From NCBI GenBank assembly GCA_009377525.1, contig WHTW01000001.1, positions 12,726 through 76,725 of the forward strand: DNA of 64,000 bases, given 5' to 3'. A program made the position numbers and the translations under genes. The DNA comes from Rhodospirillales bacterium. GTDB taxonomy: Bacteria; Pseudomonadota; Alphaproteobacteria; Reyranellales; Reyranellaceae. This document shows, one piece after another, positions 1 through 10,275 of the stretch. The first letter of the stretch is position 1. Every line of letters begins with the position of its first letter. The notes beneath the pieces were generated by a model. It did no database searches and was not told the DNA's origin. It was given only the letters and a program-made list of their open reading frames with translations.

Positions 1-169
1 AGAACGCTCACGGCTTTTTGGCCAATTTCCGGCAGGCCGGCCGATGCCCGCCAAGCCATTGAATGCACACCGCTTTTGGATTTCCTGCATTTTCAGCATT
101 TCCCGCAGCCCCTCCCGGGGGACTGCCCCCCTTGGGACCGAAGGTGCAAGCATCGACTGCACTCCAGGC

Positions 170-273
170 GAGGTTTGCGCAGTTTCCGCAGTTTGCGACT
201 TGAGAACCAATGATGCGTTCGGTGCGCATTTCATGGGAGTTCTGAGGTTTGCGCAGTTCCCGCAGTTTACGCT
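170..273. repeat. Short direct repeat in a gene-free stretch
   Basis: A block of about 29 bases beginning GAGGTTTGCGCAGTT occurs at 170-198 and again, with three or four changes, at 244-273. Both copies carry a CCGCAGTTT core. The flanking bases 1-292 show no convincing gene on either strand. The open frames there lack ribosome binding sites and run through the repeat. It could be the relic of a coding repeat. Confidence 0.4.
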
Positions 274-292
274 GACCCACCTCCTCCTGGAG

Positions 293-430
293 CCCATCCC
301 GTCCGGCTGACCGCAGCCGGACGGGATGACCGGCTCCCGGGCGGGAGCGGTCCGGCACATGGTCGGATAAACGATGCATAGAGCGACAGACGCCGGACTC
401 TATCAAGAACCAGCGTGATTGTCAATAACT
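293..430 (-). repeat. Promoter-bearing dispersed repeat, copy 1 (candidate small RNA)
   Basis: Read on the minus strand, this block starts with a sigma70-like promoter: TTGACA at 425-420, a 17-base spacer, and TAGAGT at 402-397. About 30 bases follow that are almost identical to copy 2 at 31762-31905. Two strong hairpins come next: ACCGGCTCCCG with its partner (329-351), and CATCCCGTCCGGCT pairing across 295-328. Copy 2 lies in the opposite orientation and keeps promoter, conserved leader and last hairpin. No T-run follows the hairpin. It may be a small-RNA gene family or a non-autonomous element carrying a promoter. Confidence 0.55.
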
Positions 431-549
431 ACAGTCCATGCGGCGATCGCGGCGACAGTTATTCTATGAAGGTTCTGCAGGGTTCAAGAGAGGGGCTGCA
501 GGCTCTTTCTAAGCCATTGGAATATTGGCATTATTCTATTTGGGCGTTG

Positions 550-579
550 TTGGACAGAATTGATATCATTTGCTATCAT
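550..579 (+). promoter_or_regulatory. Possible promoter of the toxin-antitoxin pair
   Basis: TTGGAC at 550-555 and TATCAT at 574-579, with an 18-base spacer, lie directly before the antitoxin ATG at 586. Transcription would start at or next to the ATG, so the message may be leaderless; no Shine-Dalgarno sequence is visible. The box ATATCATT/CTATCATC occurs twice (563-580) and could be an operator for the RHH antitoxin. The stretch 431-549 is AT-rich and shows no gene. Confidence 0.35.
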
Positions 580-585
580 CGCGCT

Positions 586-819
586 ATGGCACAACTCCTC
601 GTCAGAAACATTCCTCGCGACATCGTCGAAGCGCTGAAAGCGCGTGCGGCTGCTCATGGCCGCAGCGCCGAGGCCGAACATCGGCTCATTCTCGAAGAGG
701 CGCTGCGAGTCGGACGGCGAAACTTTCGGGAACGAGCAGCTGGTCTCCGAATGGCCACGACAGGGAGGATCCAGGGCGATTCGGCTGACCTCATTCGCGC
801 CGATCGCGACACCCGATGA
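586..819 (+). CDS. FitA/VapB-type ribbon-helix-helix antitoxin
   Basis: The 77-residue protein begins MAQLLVRNIPRDIVEALK, the Arc/FitA-like ribbon-helix-helix pattern: a beta strand, then helices with SAEAEHRLILEEAL at about 25-38. Such antitoxins bind the partner PIN toxin and repress their own operon. The stop codon overlaps the toxin start by four bases (ATGA), as expected for a translationally coupled pair. The ATG at 586 was chosen because homology-like sequence starts there; upstream in-frame sequence is AT-rich and not coding-like. The exact subfamily (FitA or VapB) is inferred from the N-terminal pattern. Confidence 0.85.
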   Translation: MAQLLVRNIPRDIVEALKARAAAHGRSAEAEHRLILEEALRVGRRNFRERAAGLRMATTGRIQGDSADLIRADRDTR

Positions 820-1232
820 CAATCGTGGTCGATGCGTCGGTCGCCCTCAAATGGGTCCTGCACGAAGAGGGGAGCGAAGCCGCGGAAAAGCTTCTGGACG
901 AAGAACTCATTGCCCCGTCGCTCTGGCTTGTCGAGGCTGGCAATGCGTTGTGGCGGCGTTCCACGCGGGGCGAGATTTCAGCGGCTGAGGCCCAAGAGCG
1001 CCTGTCCGAGCTTTTCAATGCGCCCGTCACAACTGTGCCGCTCGAGGAGGATGTTATTGCGGCAGTGCGGCTCGCAGGCGAACTCGACCATCCAATTTAC
1101 GACTGCCTCCATGTGGCCCTCGCCATTCGGGAGGGGACTTACGTCGTGACGGCGGACCGCCGCTTCGCCAACGCTCTTTCCAAGCATCCCACTCTTTCTG
1201 GGGTCGTCCATCTCCTGGAGCAGGTGGCCTGA
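816..1232 (+). CDS. vapC: PIN-domain ribonuclease toxin (VapC/FitB family)
   Basis: This 138-residue protein is a complete PIN domain. The acidic metal-binding residues are D6 (VVDASV), E40 (WLVEAGNAL), D96 (IYDCLHVALA) and D114 (VTADRRF). Family members are magnesium-dependent endoribonucleases that cut tRNA or other RNA when not held by the cognate antitoxin. It overlaps the antitoxin gene by four bases, so the two form a type II toxin-antitoxin operon. All catalytic residues are present, so the toxin looks intact. Its RNA target cannot be read from sequence. Confidence 0.92.
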   Translation: MTIVVDASVALKWVLHEEGSEAAEKLLDEELIAPSLWLVEAGNALWRRSTRGEISAAEAQERLSELFNAPVTTVPLEEDVIAAVRLAGELDHPIYDCLHVALAIREGTYVVTADRRFANALSKHPTLSGVVHLLEQVA

Positions 1233-1276
1233 GGGAATGGCGACTGCCCTCGCGCCGAAATTACCGCGCATGCCAT

Positions 1277-1404
1277 CTAGAGCACAATCCGCTCGGCTGG
1301 AATCAGCCGAGCGGATTGTGCCCGTTGAAACAACGAGCATCCGGGCGCGCATTTCCGATCTGATTGAACCGCTGGCGGTTCAATCAGATCGGAAATCGCT
1401 CTAG
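1277..1404 (+). repeat. Double-hairpin CTAG element, copy R1
   Basis: The 128-bp element is bounded by CTAGAGC (1277-1283) and GCTCTAG (1398-1404). Hairpin A (1282-1321) is a perfect 18-bp stem with a GAAT loop. Hairpin B (1351-1396) is a perfect 22-bp stem around the CCGC/GCGG turn. A spacer with GGGCGCGCATTTCC joins them. Four more copies lie at 5733, 5924, 9730 and 25348. Stem sequences differ between copies, but pairing is kept. Confidence 0.85.
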
Positions 1405-1425
1405 TGGGTCGTGCCGCCGCAGTGC

Positions 1426-1761
1426 TCATCCGAGAATCTCGCCAATCGCCGCTCGTACCGCGCGTCGCTCGGACGGCGTGATGGTGCCGACGCGAGATGC
1501 CTGCCCGGCTTCGATCGTGGCGATCTTGGTCGGCCAGACGACTGACGGGATCGAAAGTCCCGCGCGCCGTGCATCGGCGAGACGGACATCGCCGGGCCAA
1601 GGTCGGTTCTCCGCTGCCGTGATCATGACGACCCAGACGAGGCCGGTCGCCCGCTCGTGTGCAGGCGACGACACGACCAGAGCCGGCCTTCGCTGGCGCA
1701 CCGGCCGGTCGGTGCAGGGAAACGGCACCGAGACGACGTCGAACCGGCTAAAGGTCGGCAT
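1426..1761 (-). CDS. Orphan PemK/MazF-like toxin
   Basis: The 111-residue protein opens with MPTFSRFDVVSVPFP and then RQRRPALVVS, typical of the PemK/MazF fold, in which the arginine-rich loop and a later threonine/serine serve RNA cleavage. The ATG at 1761 was preferred over one six codons upstream because GGAAGG sits a few bases before it. It starts just after holA ends and its reading frame stops 22 bases before repeat R1. No small antitoxin gene is visible next to it, so it appears orphaned or relies on an antitoxin elsewhere. MazF-type proteins cut mRNA at short motifs; activity here is inferred. Confidence 0.75.
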   Translation of the reverse strand: MPTFSRFDVVSVPFPCTDRPVRQRRPALVVSSPAHERATGLVWVVMITAAENRPWPGDVRLADARRAGLSIPSVVWPTKIATIEAGQASRVGTITPSERRAVRAAIGEILG

Positions 1762-1788
1762 AACCCTTCCGGTCGGCATCAGCGCTTG

Positions 1789-2847
1789 CTAACGCCGTTG
1801 CCGCGCCGATCGTGCCGATGACGCCAGCGCCAGGCACAGCCTGCGGGCAATCGCCTCGTCGGGGTAGCCGGTCGACTTGCAGTCCTGCTCCGCCCTCAGG
1901 ATCACCTGCAGCGCGGAGCTGAGGCGAGCGAGAGGCCAGGCGCGCAGATGGCGCTCGAAGCGCTGGCGCACCGGGCCGCCGCGCGGCAGGCCGCGCGCCT
2001 TGAACATCGCGCCTTCGAGGTTGCCGCCCCCCTTCCCGCCAAACCCGGCGGCGTGGCCCGCCACCAGGTGGAGCTGGTCGGCGTGGCGCTGCAGGACACG
2101 CACGAGCTGCACCGGGTTGCCGCCCTCGGCGAACACGCGATCGAGGGCACGATCGAGGGCGACGAGCTCGCCGTCGAAGGTGGCGGCGACGACGTTGTCG
2201 ATGCCGATCGCCGCGGTGTCCCCCAGCACGGCCAGCGCGTCGTCGAGCGAGACCGTCTTGCTGCCGTCGCCTTGCTTGTAGAGCAGCAGCTTGCCGATCT
2301 CGCTGCGGCTCTGGCCGCGGTCGCCGCCCAGCCGTTCGACGATCCATTCCAGCGCATCGGGATCGACGGAGAGGCCCTGCGCCCGGGTGGCACTTTCGAC
2401 CAGGCCTTCGAGGGCGGCCTCGTTGTCCATGTAGCAGGGCAGCGCCGCCAGGCAGGCCTCGGTCTCGGCCAGGGTGCGCAGGCCCGAGCGCGGCGTGAGG
2501 TTGCCGCCTTCGATCACGATCAATGCGTCGCCGGCGGTCGCCTCGACCAGGTTCTCCAGTGCCGCCGTCGTCTCCTCGCCCGCCGGCCGCACGCGGATCA
2601 CGCGCCGGCCGCCCATCAGCGACAGGGCGCCGAACTCGTCGGCCAGCCGCGCGGGATCGCCCTTCAGGACATCGCCCCCGATGTCGACCACGCGGAATGG
2701 GTCCTTGAGGTCCTCGCACACGGTCCTGGCCAGGACCAACGCGCGTTCGGCGATCAACCCGTCGTCATTGCCGTAGATGACGACGCCGCGGATCTTGGGA
2801 TCCGGCTTTTTAAGGAAGGCGTCGACCTGGCGCGGCTCGATCTTCAC
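1789..2847 (-). CDS. holA: DNA polymerase III subunit delta
   Basis: The 352-residue product matches HolA, the clamp-loader subunit that opens the beta sliding clamp. It begins MKIEPRQVDAFLKK and GVVIYGNDDGLIAERA, the modified AAA+ fold without a functional Walker A that is normal for delta. Domain III has the expected helical repeats near IDNVVAATFDGE. The length is normal for the family (about 340). It lies downstream of the small gene at 2872 and of leuS on the same strand, a linkage seen in many alphaproteobacteria where lptE usually sits between them. No lptE is present here. Confidence 0.93.
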   Translation of the reverse strand: MKIEPRQVDAFLKKPDPKIRGVVIYGNDDGLIAERALVLARTVCEDLKDPFRVVDIGGDVLKGDPARLADEFGALSLMGGRRVIRVRPAGEETTAALENLVEATAGDALIVIEGGNLTPRSGLRTLAETEACLAALPCYMDNEAALEGLVESATRAQGLSVDPDALEWIVERLGGDRGQSRSEIGKLLLYKQGDGSKTVSLDDALAVLGDTAAIGIDNVVAATFDGELVALDRALDRVFAEGGNPVQLVRVLQRHADQLHLVAGHAAGFGGKGGGNLEGAMFKARGLPRGGPVRQRFERHLRAWPLARLSSALQVILRAEQDCKSTGYPDEAIARRLCLALASSARSARQRR

Positions 2848-2871
2848 ACAGACGTCCTCGCACCGAGCAGG

Positions 2872-3042
2872 TCAGGTCTTCTCCGCATCGCCGGCGTCAT
2901 CAGCTTCGTCCGCCGCCCCGGCATTCTCCAGCCTGGCGCGTTCGCGCGCCTCCTTCTTGGCCTGGGCTTTCTCGGCGACCTTGATGGCCTTGAGCCGATC
3001 GCGCTCGCGGCGTTCGAATTCGTAGTTCGGTTTGCGCGCCAT
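2872..3042 (-). CDS. Small highly charged protein between leuS and holA
   Basis: A 56-residue product starts MARKPNYEFERRERDR and continues as an uninterrupted charged helix rich in K, R, E and A, ending in an acidic tail (ADEADDAGDAEKT). The start is ATG at 3042, and AAGAGGTTC upstream is a weak ribosome site. It is co-directional with leuS (27 bases downstream of it) and precedes holA. Small proteins with this N-terminus are, as far as I recall, common in alphaproteobacteria, but I know of no assigned function. The composition suggests an RNA- or ribosome-associated coiled helix; that is speculation. Confidence 0.75.
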   Translation of the reverse strand: MARKPNYEFERRERDRLKAIKVAEKAQAKKEARERARLENAGAADEADDAGDAEKT

Positions 3043-3069
3043 TGATGAACCTCTTGGACTTGGCGGGGG

Positions 3070-5709
<2,640 letters not shown>

Positions 5710-5732
5710 GGTCTGATCCCAAAAAAGCGAGT

Positions 5733-5861
5733 CTAGAGCACATTCCGTTCGGCTGGAATCAGCCGAACGGAATGTGCCCCTTTGAAGCCAGTACCCCCCG
5801 GGCGCGCATTTCCGGGTTGGTGGAACCGCTCGCGGTTCCACCAACCCGGAAATCGCTCTAG
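5733..5861 (+). repeat. Double-hairpin CTAG element, copy R2
   Basis: This 129-bp copy has ends CTAGAGC (5733-5739) and GCTCTAG (5855-5861). Hairpin A resembles R1 with TTCGGCTG in place of CTCGGCTG. Hairpin B has a stem sequence (TTTCCGGGTTGGTGGAACCGC) quite unlike R1 yet still perfectly paired. It lies directly upstream of leuS and may contribute to its 5' leader, where a stable structure could affect expression. Confidence 0.85.
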
Positions 5862-5870
5862 CCCAGAAAA

Positions 5871-5904
5871 GACTGGGGCCGCAGCGGATGCCCGCTGCGG
5901 CCCC
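5871..5904 (-). terminator. Stem-loop, possible terminator of the DUF3576 gene
   Basis: GGGGCCGCAGCGG (5875-5887) pairs perfectly with 5892-5904 around an ATGC loop. Read on the minus strand, the stem is followed by AGTCTTTTCT, a short and interrupted T-run. It lies between repeats R3 and R2, downstream of the DUF3576 gene and upstream of leuS, where it would separate the two transcripts. Confidence 0.55.
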
Positions 5905-5923
5905 GATCGTCAAGCGTTGCGAC

Positions 5924-6046
5924 AGAGCGGTTTCTGATCGAATGGAACCGCTTGCGGTTCCATTCGGTCGGAAACGCGCGCGCCGAACGACCTTGGTTCA
6001 CGGGGCACATTCTGCCCAGCTGTTTCCAGCCGGGCAGAATGTGCTT
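5924..6046 (-). repeat. Double-hairpin CTAG element, copy R3 (inverted, imperfect ends)
   Basis: Hairpin B comes first here, with stem TCGAATGGAACCGC and two mismatches. It is followed by the GCGCGCGCC linker and hairpin A (GCACATTCTGCCCAGCTG with its partner). The element therefore lies in the opposite orientation to R2, 62 bases away. Its CTAG ends have decayed to CAGAGC and GCTTTGG, so it looks like an older copy. Confidence 0.75.
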
Positions 6047-6052
6047 TGGACG

Positions 6053-6640
6053 TCAGGAACCGCCGGCGATGCGAAGCTGGCGCGCCCGCGTAAGGATGGC
6101 GTTTTCGATATCGATGTTGGTGCGCGGATCGACCTGGGCATCGACCCAGTTGCCGCCCCGGGGCGCCGTCGTCTGCTTGAACACCGAGACCCGCACGCCG
6201 TCGGCCCGCAATTCGCGGTCGAGGATGGTGACCTGCACCTTCATGCGCTCGTTGGGCGTCTCGGCCGGGGTGTACCAGTCGGTGATGATGACCCCGCCAA
6301 ACGGATCGGCCGAGACCAGCGGGATGAAATTGATGGTGTCGAGCGAGGCCCGCCACAGGTAGGCGTTGACGGCCACCCCGGTGCCGTAGTCGTCCTTCTT
6401 TTCGGCCTTGGAGCCGAACAGGCCGCCCGGACCGAACAGGCTGCCCTGTTCCTGGTTGCGGCCGCCCAGCCCCTGGTCGATCTGGCGCGCGATGTCGCCG
6501 CTGCTCCCGTGCCGCTGATCGCTCTCCTTGACCGCGTCAGGATTGCCGCAGGCCGCCAGGCCGAAAGCGAGTGCTCCGGTCAAAATCACAGCAATTGTGA
6601 CGGAAATAGGCGAACCCGGCATTCCTGGCGTCCCCTTCAT
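6053..6640 (-). CDS. DUF3576 family outer-membrane-type lipoprotein
   Basis: The protein of about 195 residues starts with a hydrophobic signal segment ending in the lipobox LAAC, so it should be lipidated on that cysteine. A glycine-rich linker (GLGGRNQEQGSLFGPGG) leads into the conserved DUF3576 domain, with GVAVNAYLWRASLDTINFIPL. Two starts are possible: ATG at 6640 (used; gives a lysine in the n-region) and ATG at 6622, which has AAGGGGA upstream. The family is alphaproteobacterial and often adjoins leuS, suggesting a conserved envelope role. Function is unknown. Confidence 0.85.
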   Translation of the reverse strand: MKGTPGMPGSPISVTIAVILTGALAFGLAACGNPDAVKESDQRHGSSGDIARQIDQGLGGRNQEQGSLFGPGGLFGSKAEKKDDYGTGVAVNAYLWRASLDTINFIPLVSADPFGGVIITDWYTPAETPNERMKVQVTILDRELRADGVRVSVFKQTTAPRGGNWVDAQVDPRTNIDIENAILTRARQLRIAGGS

Positions 6641-6896
6641 CGTTGACCAAGATATCATAAGCGATGGGCTGGACCTAAAGCGCAACGCAGCGGCAAATAC
6701 AAGGGGCGGGTTAACGCACTGCCGATGATCTTATGGCAGGACTGCAAAGCCAAAGTTAGTCTTATTAGAGGACTATAATACACTTGCTGAGGCTTAAATG
6801 CCGCGTTTGCGGGCTGCAACCCATCACGGTGATGACGTAAATTGTGACAAAGACGCCACAGGTGCGGGGAGAATCGTACGCTGGCGCGTCCATTTC

Positions 6897-6925
6897 TTGA
6901 CCCCCGTTTGGCCGGAGTGTTTTAT
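6897..6925 (+). promoter_or_regulatory. Likely porin promoter
   Basis: TTGACC at 6897-6902 and TTTTAT at 6920-6925 with a 17-base spacer fit a sigma70 promoter and give a leader of about 80 bases before the porin ATG. The rest of 6641-7011 shows no gene. A perfect TATAAT occurs at 6774-6779, but no -35 box lies at the right distance. Confidence 0.5.
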
Positions 6926-7011
6926 TAGTACGGCCGTATTGGCGGGTCGCGTTCCGCCGGTCGGACAGGCCTTTTGGTACGTACCAGTCTCTGATCAATG
7001 AGAGAGGGAGA

Positions 7012-8364
7012 ATGATGAAAAAGCTTCTACTCGGCTCGACCGCCTTGGTCGTCGGTGGAGTGATGGCCGCCCCGGCCATGGCGGCCGACCCGATCAAGAT
7101 CGGCGTGGGGGGCTACTACACCTTCTACGCCTTGGCGGGCAGCATCGACTCGACCTACGCCTTCAACGGGTCGTTCACCGCCTACAAGGGGCTCGCCTTC
7201 ACGCAGGAAGGTGAAATCCACTTCACCGGGCAGACCAAGCTCGACAACGGCACGTCGGTCGGTGTGAACGTCGAGTTGGAAGCCTGGAATCCGGGTGCCG
7301 GCGCGAGCGTACAGATCGACGAAGCCTTCATCTTCTCCTTCGGCGACTGGGGCCGCACCGAGCTGGGCTCGCGCGACGCCGCGTCCTACCGCATGTACTA
7401 TGGTACGCCGTCGGCCTTGATCGGTTGGGGTTCCTTCCAGCACAACCACAACTGGGGGAGCAACGCCGTCCTCTCGAACAACCTGGCCATCGCCGGCCGG
7501 ACGTTCGCGACGACCATCACGCCGCAATGGCAGGATGTGAACCGCATCAACTACTTCACGCCGCGCTTCCAGGGCCTGCAGCTCGGTGTCGGTTACGCTC
7601 CCAAGCTGCACAACACCGGTGCCCCGGGCGTGGGGACCGGACCGGTTGGTGGCGTCTGCGGCCTCAACTCGGCCGTCAACATCAACAACTGCCCGACCGC
7701 CGACTACGCCTGGCAGGACCTGTTCGACATCGGCGCCAACTACCTGAACAAGTTCGGCGACTTCACCGTCGCGCTGTACGGTGCGTTCGCCTACGCCTCG
7801 TTCGTGCCGGGCTACTCGCCGTTCGCTCCCTCGGCCAACCTGAACACCGGCGCCAACCTCGCCTCCTGGAAGCAGTGGGTGGTCGGTGCCCAGTTCGGCT
7901 ACGCCGGCTTCACGGTCGGTGGCGCCGCCGGCTACGACAACAACGGCCTCGGTGCGAACTACTTCACCGGCGTCGACAACGACACCCGCTTCTACACCGC
8001 CGGCATCATGTACGAGACCGGCCCCTGGCAGATGTCGTTCAGTTGGGCCGGCTACTACAACAACGCCGGCAACGGCGCGGCGAACGCCACGGCGATCGCC
8101 TCTGGCACCAACGCCATTACGCTCAGCACGGCGGGCTGCGGCGGCGTGCCGGGCGTCAACAGCACGTGCTTCAACGGTAATCCCGCGACGTCGCTGATGT
8201 TCGGCTCGCAGACGATGAACAAGTGGGAAGTCGGCGCCAACTACGCGCTCGGACCGGGCGTGAAGCTCACTGGCGGCGGCCTGCTGTTCAACGGCTCGGG
8301 CCCGACCAACATCACGGGCGGCACCTCCTGGGCGTTCCTGCTCGGCATGGACCTGCGCTTCTAG
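7012..8364 (+). CDS. Outer-membrane porin
   Basis: The 450-residue protein has a clear signal peptide (MMKKLLLGSTALVVGG, cleavage after AMA near residue 24) and a mature part made of alternating aromatic and polar strands rich in G, N, Y and T. It ends in FLLGMDLRF, with the C-terminal phenylalanine needed for BAM-dependent insertion. The pattern matches alphaproteobacterial general porins, which form trimeric beta-barrels for small solutes. The ribosome site GAGAGGGAGA precedes ATG at 7012. Codon use is strongly biased, suggesting high expression. It is monocistronic, with a terminator at 8389. Confidence 0.92.
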   Translation: MMKKLLLGSTALVVGGVMAAPAMAADPIKIGVGGYYTFYALAGSIDSTYAFNGSFTAYKGLAFTQEGEIHFTGQTKLDNGTSVGVNVELEAWNPGAGASVQIDEAFIFSFGDWGRTELGSRDAASYRMYYGTPSALIGWGSFQHNHNWGSNAVLSNNLAIAGRTFATTITPQWQDVNRINYFTPRFQGLQLGVGYAPKLHNTGAPGVGTGPVGGVCGLNSAVNINNCPTADYAWQDLFDIGANYLNKFGDFTVALYGAFAYASFVPGYSPFAPSANLNTGANLASWKQWVVGAQFGYAGFTVGGAAGYDNNGLGANYFTGVDNDTRFYTAGIMYETGPWQMSFSWAGYYNNAGNGAANATAIASGTNAITLSTAGCGGVPGVNSTCFNGNPATSLMFGSQTMNKWEVGANYALGPGVKLTGGGLLFNGSGPTNITGGTSWAFLLGMDLRF

Positions 8365-8388
8365 TCGCAAGTCTGACACGACAAGTGG

Positions 8389-8416
8389 AAAGAGCGGGCG
8401 AAGGCCCGCTCTTTCT
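8389..8416 (+). terminator. Rho-independent terminator of the porin
   Basis: AAAGAGCGGGC (8389-8399) pairs perfectly with GCCCGCTCTTT (8404-8414) around a GAAG loop, and CTGCTTG follows. The stem is strong; the T-run is formed partly by the stem itself. Confidence 0.85.
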
Positions 8417-8503
8417 GCTTGTGGTCTGGAGCATCGAGCCTGAAATACAGCCGGTTCGAGGGAAAGGTTGCCTGCCCAAGCTCCTTGTTCAAAGATTGCG
8501 TCC

Positions 8504-9733
8504 ATGGTCCGTTCGCTAGCCTCAGTGCCTGACGGCATCAAGCGCAGCATCGCCCGTGGCCGCTACAGCGAAGCGGCCGACGCCCTGCGAAAACTGGTGC
8601 GGCGGGAGCCTTCGGTGGCTGTTCTCGCGGCCTTGGCGGACATGAACTTCCAATTGGGCAACCTCACCGAGGCAAAAGAGAATACGCTCAGGGCCGTGGA
8701 GGCCGATCCTCGGGAACGCAGCGCGCGCGGGCTGCTGGGCCGCGTGCGGACAGCGCTGGATGAACGCGATGCGGCGCTGGCCGATTTCCGCGCAGCCCTC
8801 GAGCTTGCCCGAGCACGGATGGCGCCCGCCAACGGCGGGCCGATCGCCGTTCCCGCGCATCAGGCGCTGCACAACCTCGAACAGCTCATCTATCTGGAAC
8901 AGGTCGACAATCTTGCGCCCGGCACACTGCTGCCGGTAGCCGCTGGCTTGAGAGAAGTGGCGCAGCGCAAGCTCAACCAGATGCTCGATGAGGCCGGCAG
9001 CGAGATCCCCACGATTCCCCTGGGCGGCCAATACGGTCGGATGCTGGCCGATCCGCCGCTTGTGATGCACGACGAATCACCGCCCGCCCTCTGTCTCAAC
9101 CGGCGGGACGATTGGAGCGCCGTCGTGCAAGCCTTCACAGGCGAGGGCAAGGGGATCGCCTGCGTCGATCATCTGCTGACACCGGAAGCGCTCGCCCAGT
9201 TGCAGCGCTTCTGCCTGCGATCGACCATTTGGCGGCGGCCGTACCCGCCTGGCTACATCGGAGCAAATCCCGAATCCGGCTTTTTCAGCCCTCTGCTGCT
9301 GCAGATCGCGGTCGAGCTGCGGCAGGCCATGCCCGAGCTGCTGGGCGAACATCACCTGAATTACTGGTGGTCGTTCGTCTGCCAGCATCAGCGACCAGGC
9401 GTCGACATCCATGCCGACCAGTCGGATCTCAGCCTCAATCTCTGGATCACGCCAGACTCGGCCAACCTGCAGCCCGGTGGCGGTGGGCTGGACGTGTGGG
9501 ACGTCGCAGCTCCCGCCGACTGGACCTTTGACGATTACAATCGCGGCGAGAAGGACATTCGCGCCTTCCTCCAGCAGGAGGGAGCGCGGCAGACCTCGTT
9601 CGCCTATGCCGAGAACCGGGCATTGGTGTTCAGAGGCTCGATCTTCCACCAGACGGCAGCGACCCGGTTCGCCGACGGGTTCGAGAATCGCCGGCGCAAC
9701 GTGACCATGTTGTTCCGACGTACGCACAGCTAG
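8504..9733 (+). CDS. TPR protein fused to a 2-oxoglutarate/Fe(II) dioxygenase-like domain
   Basis: The N-terminal part (about 1-105) is a run of tetratricopeptide helices (GRYSEAADALRKLVRREP, then NLTEAKENTLRAVEADP). After a linker, the C-terminal part (about 195-409) has a jelly-roll signature: H303-A-D305 in GVDIHADQSDLSLNLW, and a distal H382 in FRGSIFHQTAATRF, the 2-His-1-carboxylate set of these oxygenases. The substrate could be a protein or small molecule. ATG at 8504 was chosen; no good ribosome site is visible. The stop codon TAG lies within the end of repeat R4, and a copy of the last 39 codons recurs at 11505. Confidence 0.8.
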   Translation: MVRSLASVPDGIKRSIARGRYSEAADALRKLVRREPSVAVLAALADMNFQLGNLTEAKENTLRAVEADPRERSARGLLGRVRTALDERDAALADFRAALELARARMAPANGGPIAVPAHQALHNLEQLIYLEQVDNLAPGTLLPVAAGLREVAQRKLNQMLDEAGSEIPTIPLGGQYGRMLADPPLVMHDESPPALCLNRRDDWSAVVQAFTGEGKGIACVDHLLTPEALAQLQRFCLRSTIWRRPYPPGYIGANPESGFFSPLLLQIAVELRQAMPELLGEHHLNYWWSFVCQHQRPGVDIHADQSDLSLNLWITPDSANLQPGGGGLDVWDVAAPADWTFDDYNRGEKDIRAFLQQEGARQTSFAYAENRALVFRGSIFHQTAATRFADGFENRRRNVTMLFRRTHS

Positions 9734-9857
9734 AGCGGATTTCGATCAGATGGAACCGCGAGCGGTTCCATCTGATCGAAATCGCGCGCACGGGAGATGC
9801 TGGTTTCACAGGGCACATTCCGTCCGGCTGATTCCAGCCGGACGGAATGTGCTCTAG
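9730..9857 (-). repeat. Double-hairpin CTAG element, copy R4
   Basis: The 128-bp copy runs CTAGAGC (9730-9736) to GCTCTAG (9851-9857) with hairpin B first, so it is inverted relative to R1. Both hairpins are perfect or nearly so. The first TAG of the element is the stop codon of the upstream oxygenase gene, so insertion probably defined or reshaped that protein's C-terminus. Confidence 0.88.
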
Positions 9858-9890
9858 TACTCGCTTTTATTGATTGATGGTTCACAGGAA

Positions 9891-9955
9891 ACCTCATCCT
9901 GGGGAGCCGTGCGAATACGCGCATTCGAGACGGCGCTTCGCGCCTTCTCAGGGTG
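9891..9955. repeat. Degenerate CCTCATCCTG-type palindromic repeat
   Basis: CCTCATCCTGGGGAGC and GGCGCTTCGCGCCTTCTCAGG are the two ends of a degraded intergenic palindrome of the kind widespread in alphaproteobacterial genomes. The rest of 9858-10071 shows no gene. Confidence 0.4.
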
Positions 9956-10071
9956 TTGCTTTCCAGGGCATCTAAGCCCTTGAAAAATCGGCATTCCCAA
10001 AATTCTGCAACGGCAACCTTGCAACAGTTGCAACAATGCCACGGCTCAAACGCCATGTTAGGATGCTTGGC

Positions 10072-10275
10072 ATGAGCACCCTGCAGCAGGAAGTCTATGA
10101 AGCGTTCCGGTCGATCAACGTGCCGGAGGAACAGGCCTTGAAGGCCGCCGCCTCGCTGGCCAAGCGCGACGTCGACGTGGTCGAGTTAAAGCGCGACGTG
10201 GCGCTGTTGAAGTGGGGCCAAGGTGTCACCATCGCCTTGTTGGTGGCGGCGGTGGTCAAGCTGTTTTTCCCATGA
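10072..10275 (+). CDS. Small membrane-anchored coiled-coil protein
   Basis: The 67-residue protein begins MSTLQQEVYEAFRSINVPEE, has a short heptad-like helix (VDVVELKRDVALLKW) and ends in one membrane segment (VTIALLVAAVVKLFF). This resembles short DUF1640-like proteins, but I cannot assign a family firmly. TAGGATGC upstream of ATG at 10072 may serve as ribosome site. It overlaps the GIY-YIG gene by four bases (ATGA), so the two are probably translated together. The module lies between the two copies of the oxygenase 3' end and may be imported. Confidence 0.7.
   Translation: MSTLQQEVYEAFRSINVPEEQALKAAASLAKRDVDVVELKRDVALLKWGQGVTIALLVAAVVKLFFP

Noticed and set aside
5710-5913. 68-residue N-terminal extension of LeuS
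   Set aside because: It runs through repeat R2, whose palindromes are shared with non-coding loci; the GTG at 5709 gives a normal-length protein.
6774-6779. TATAAT as porin promoter
   Set aside because: No acceptable -35 lies 16-18 bases upstream; the TTGACC/TTTTAT pair at 6897-6925 is better placed.
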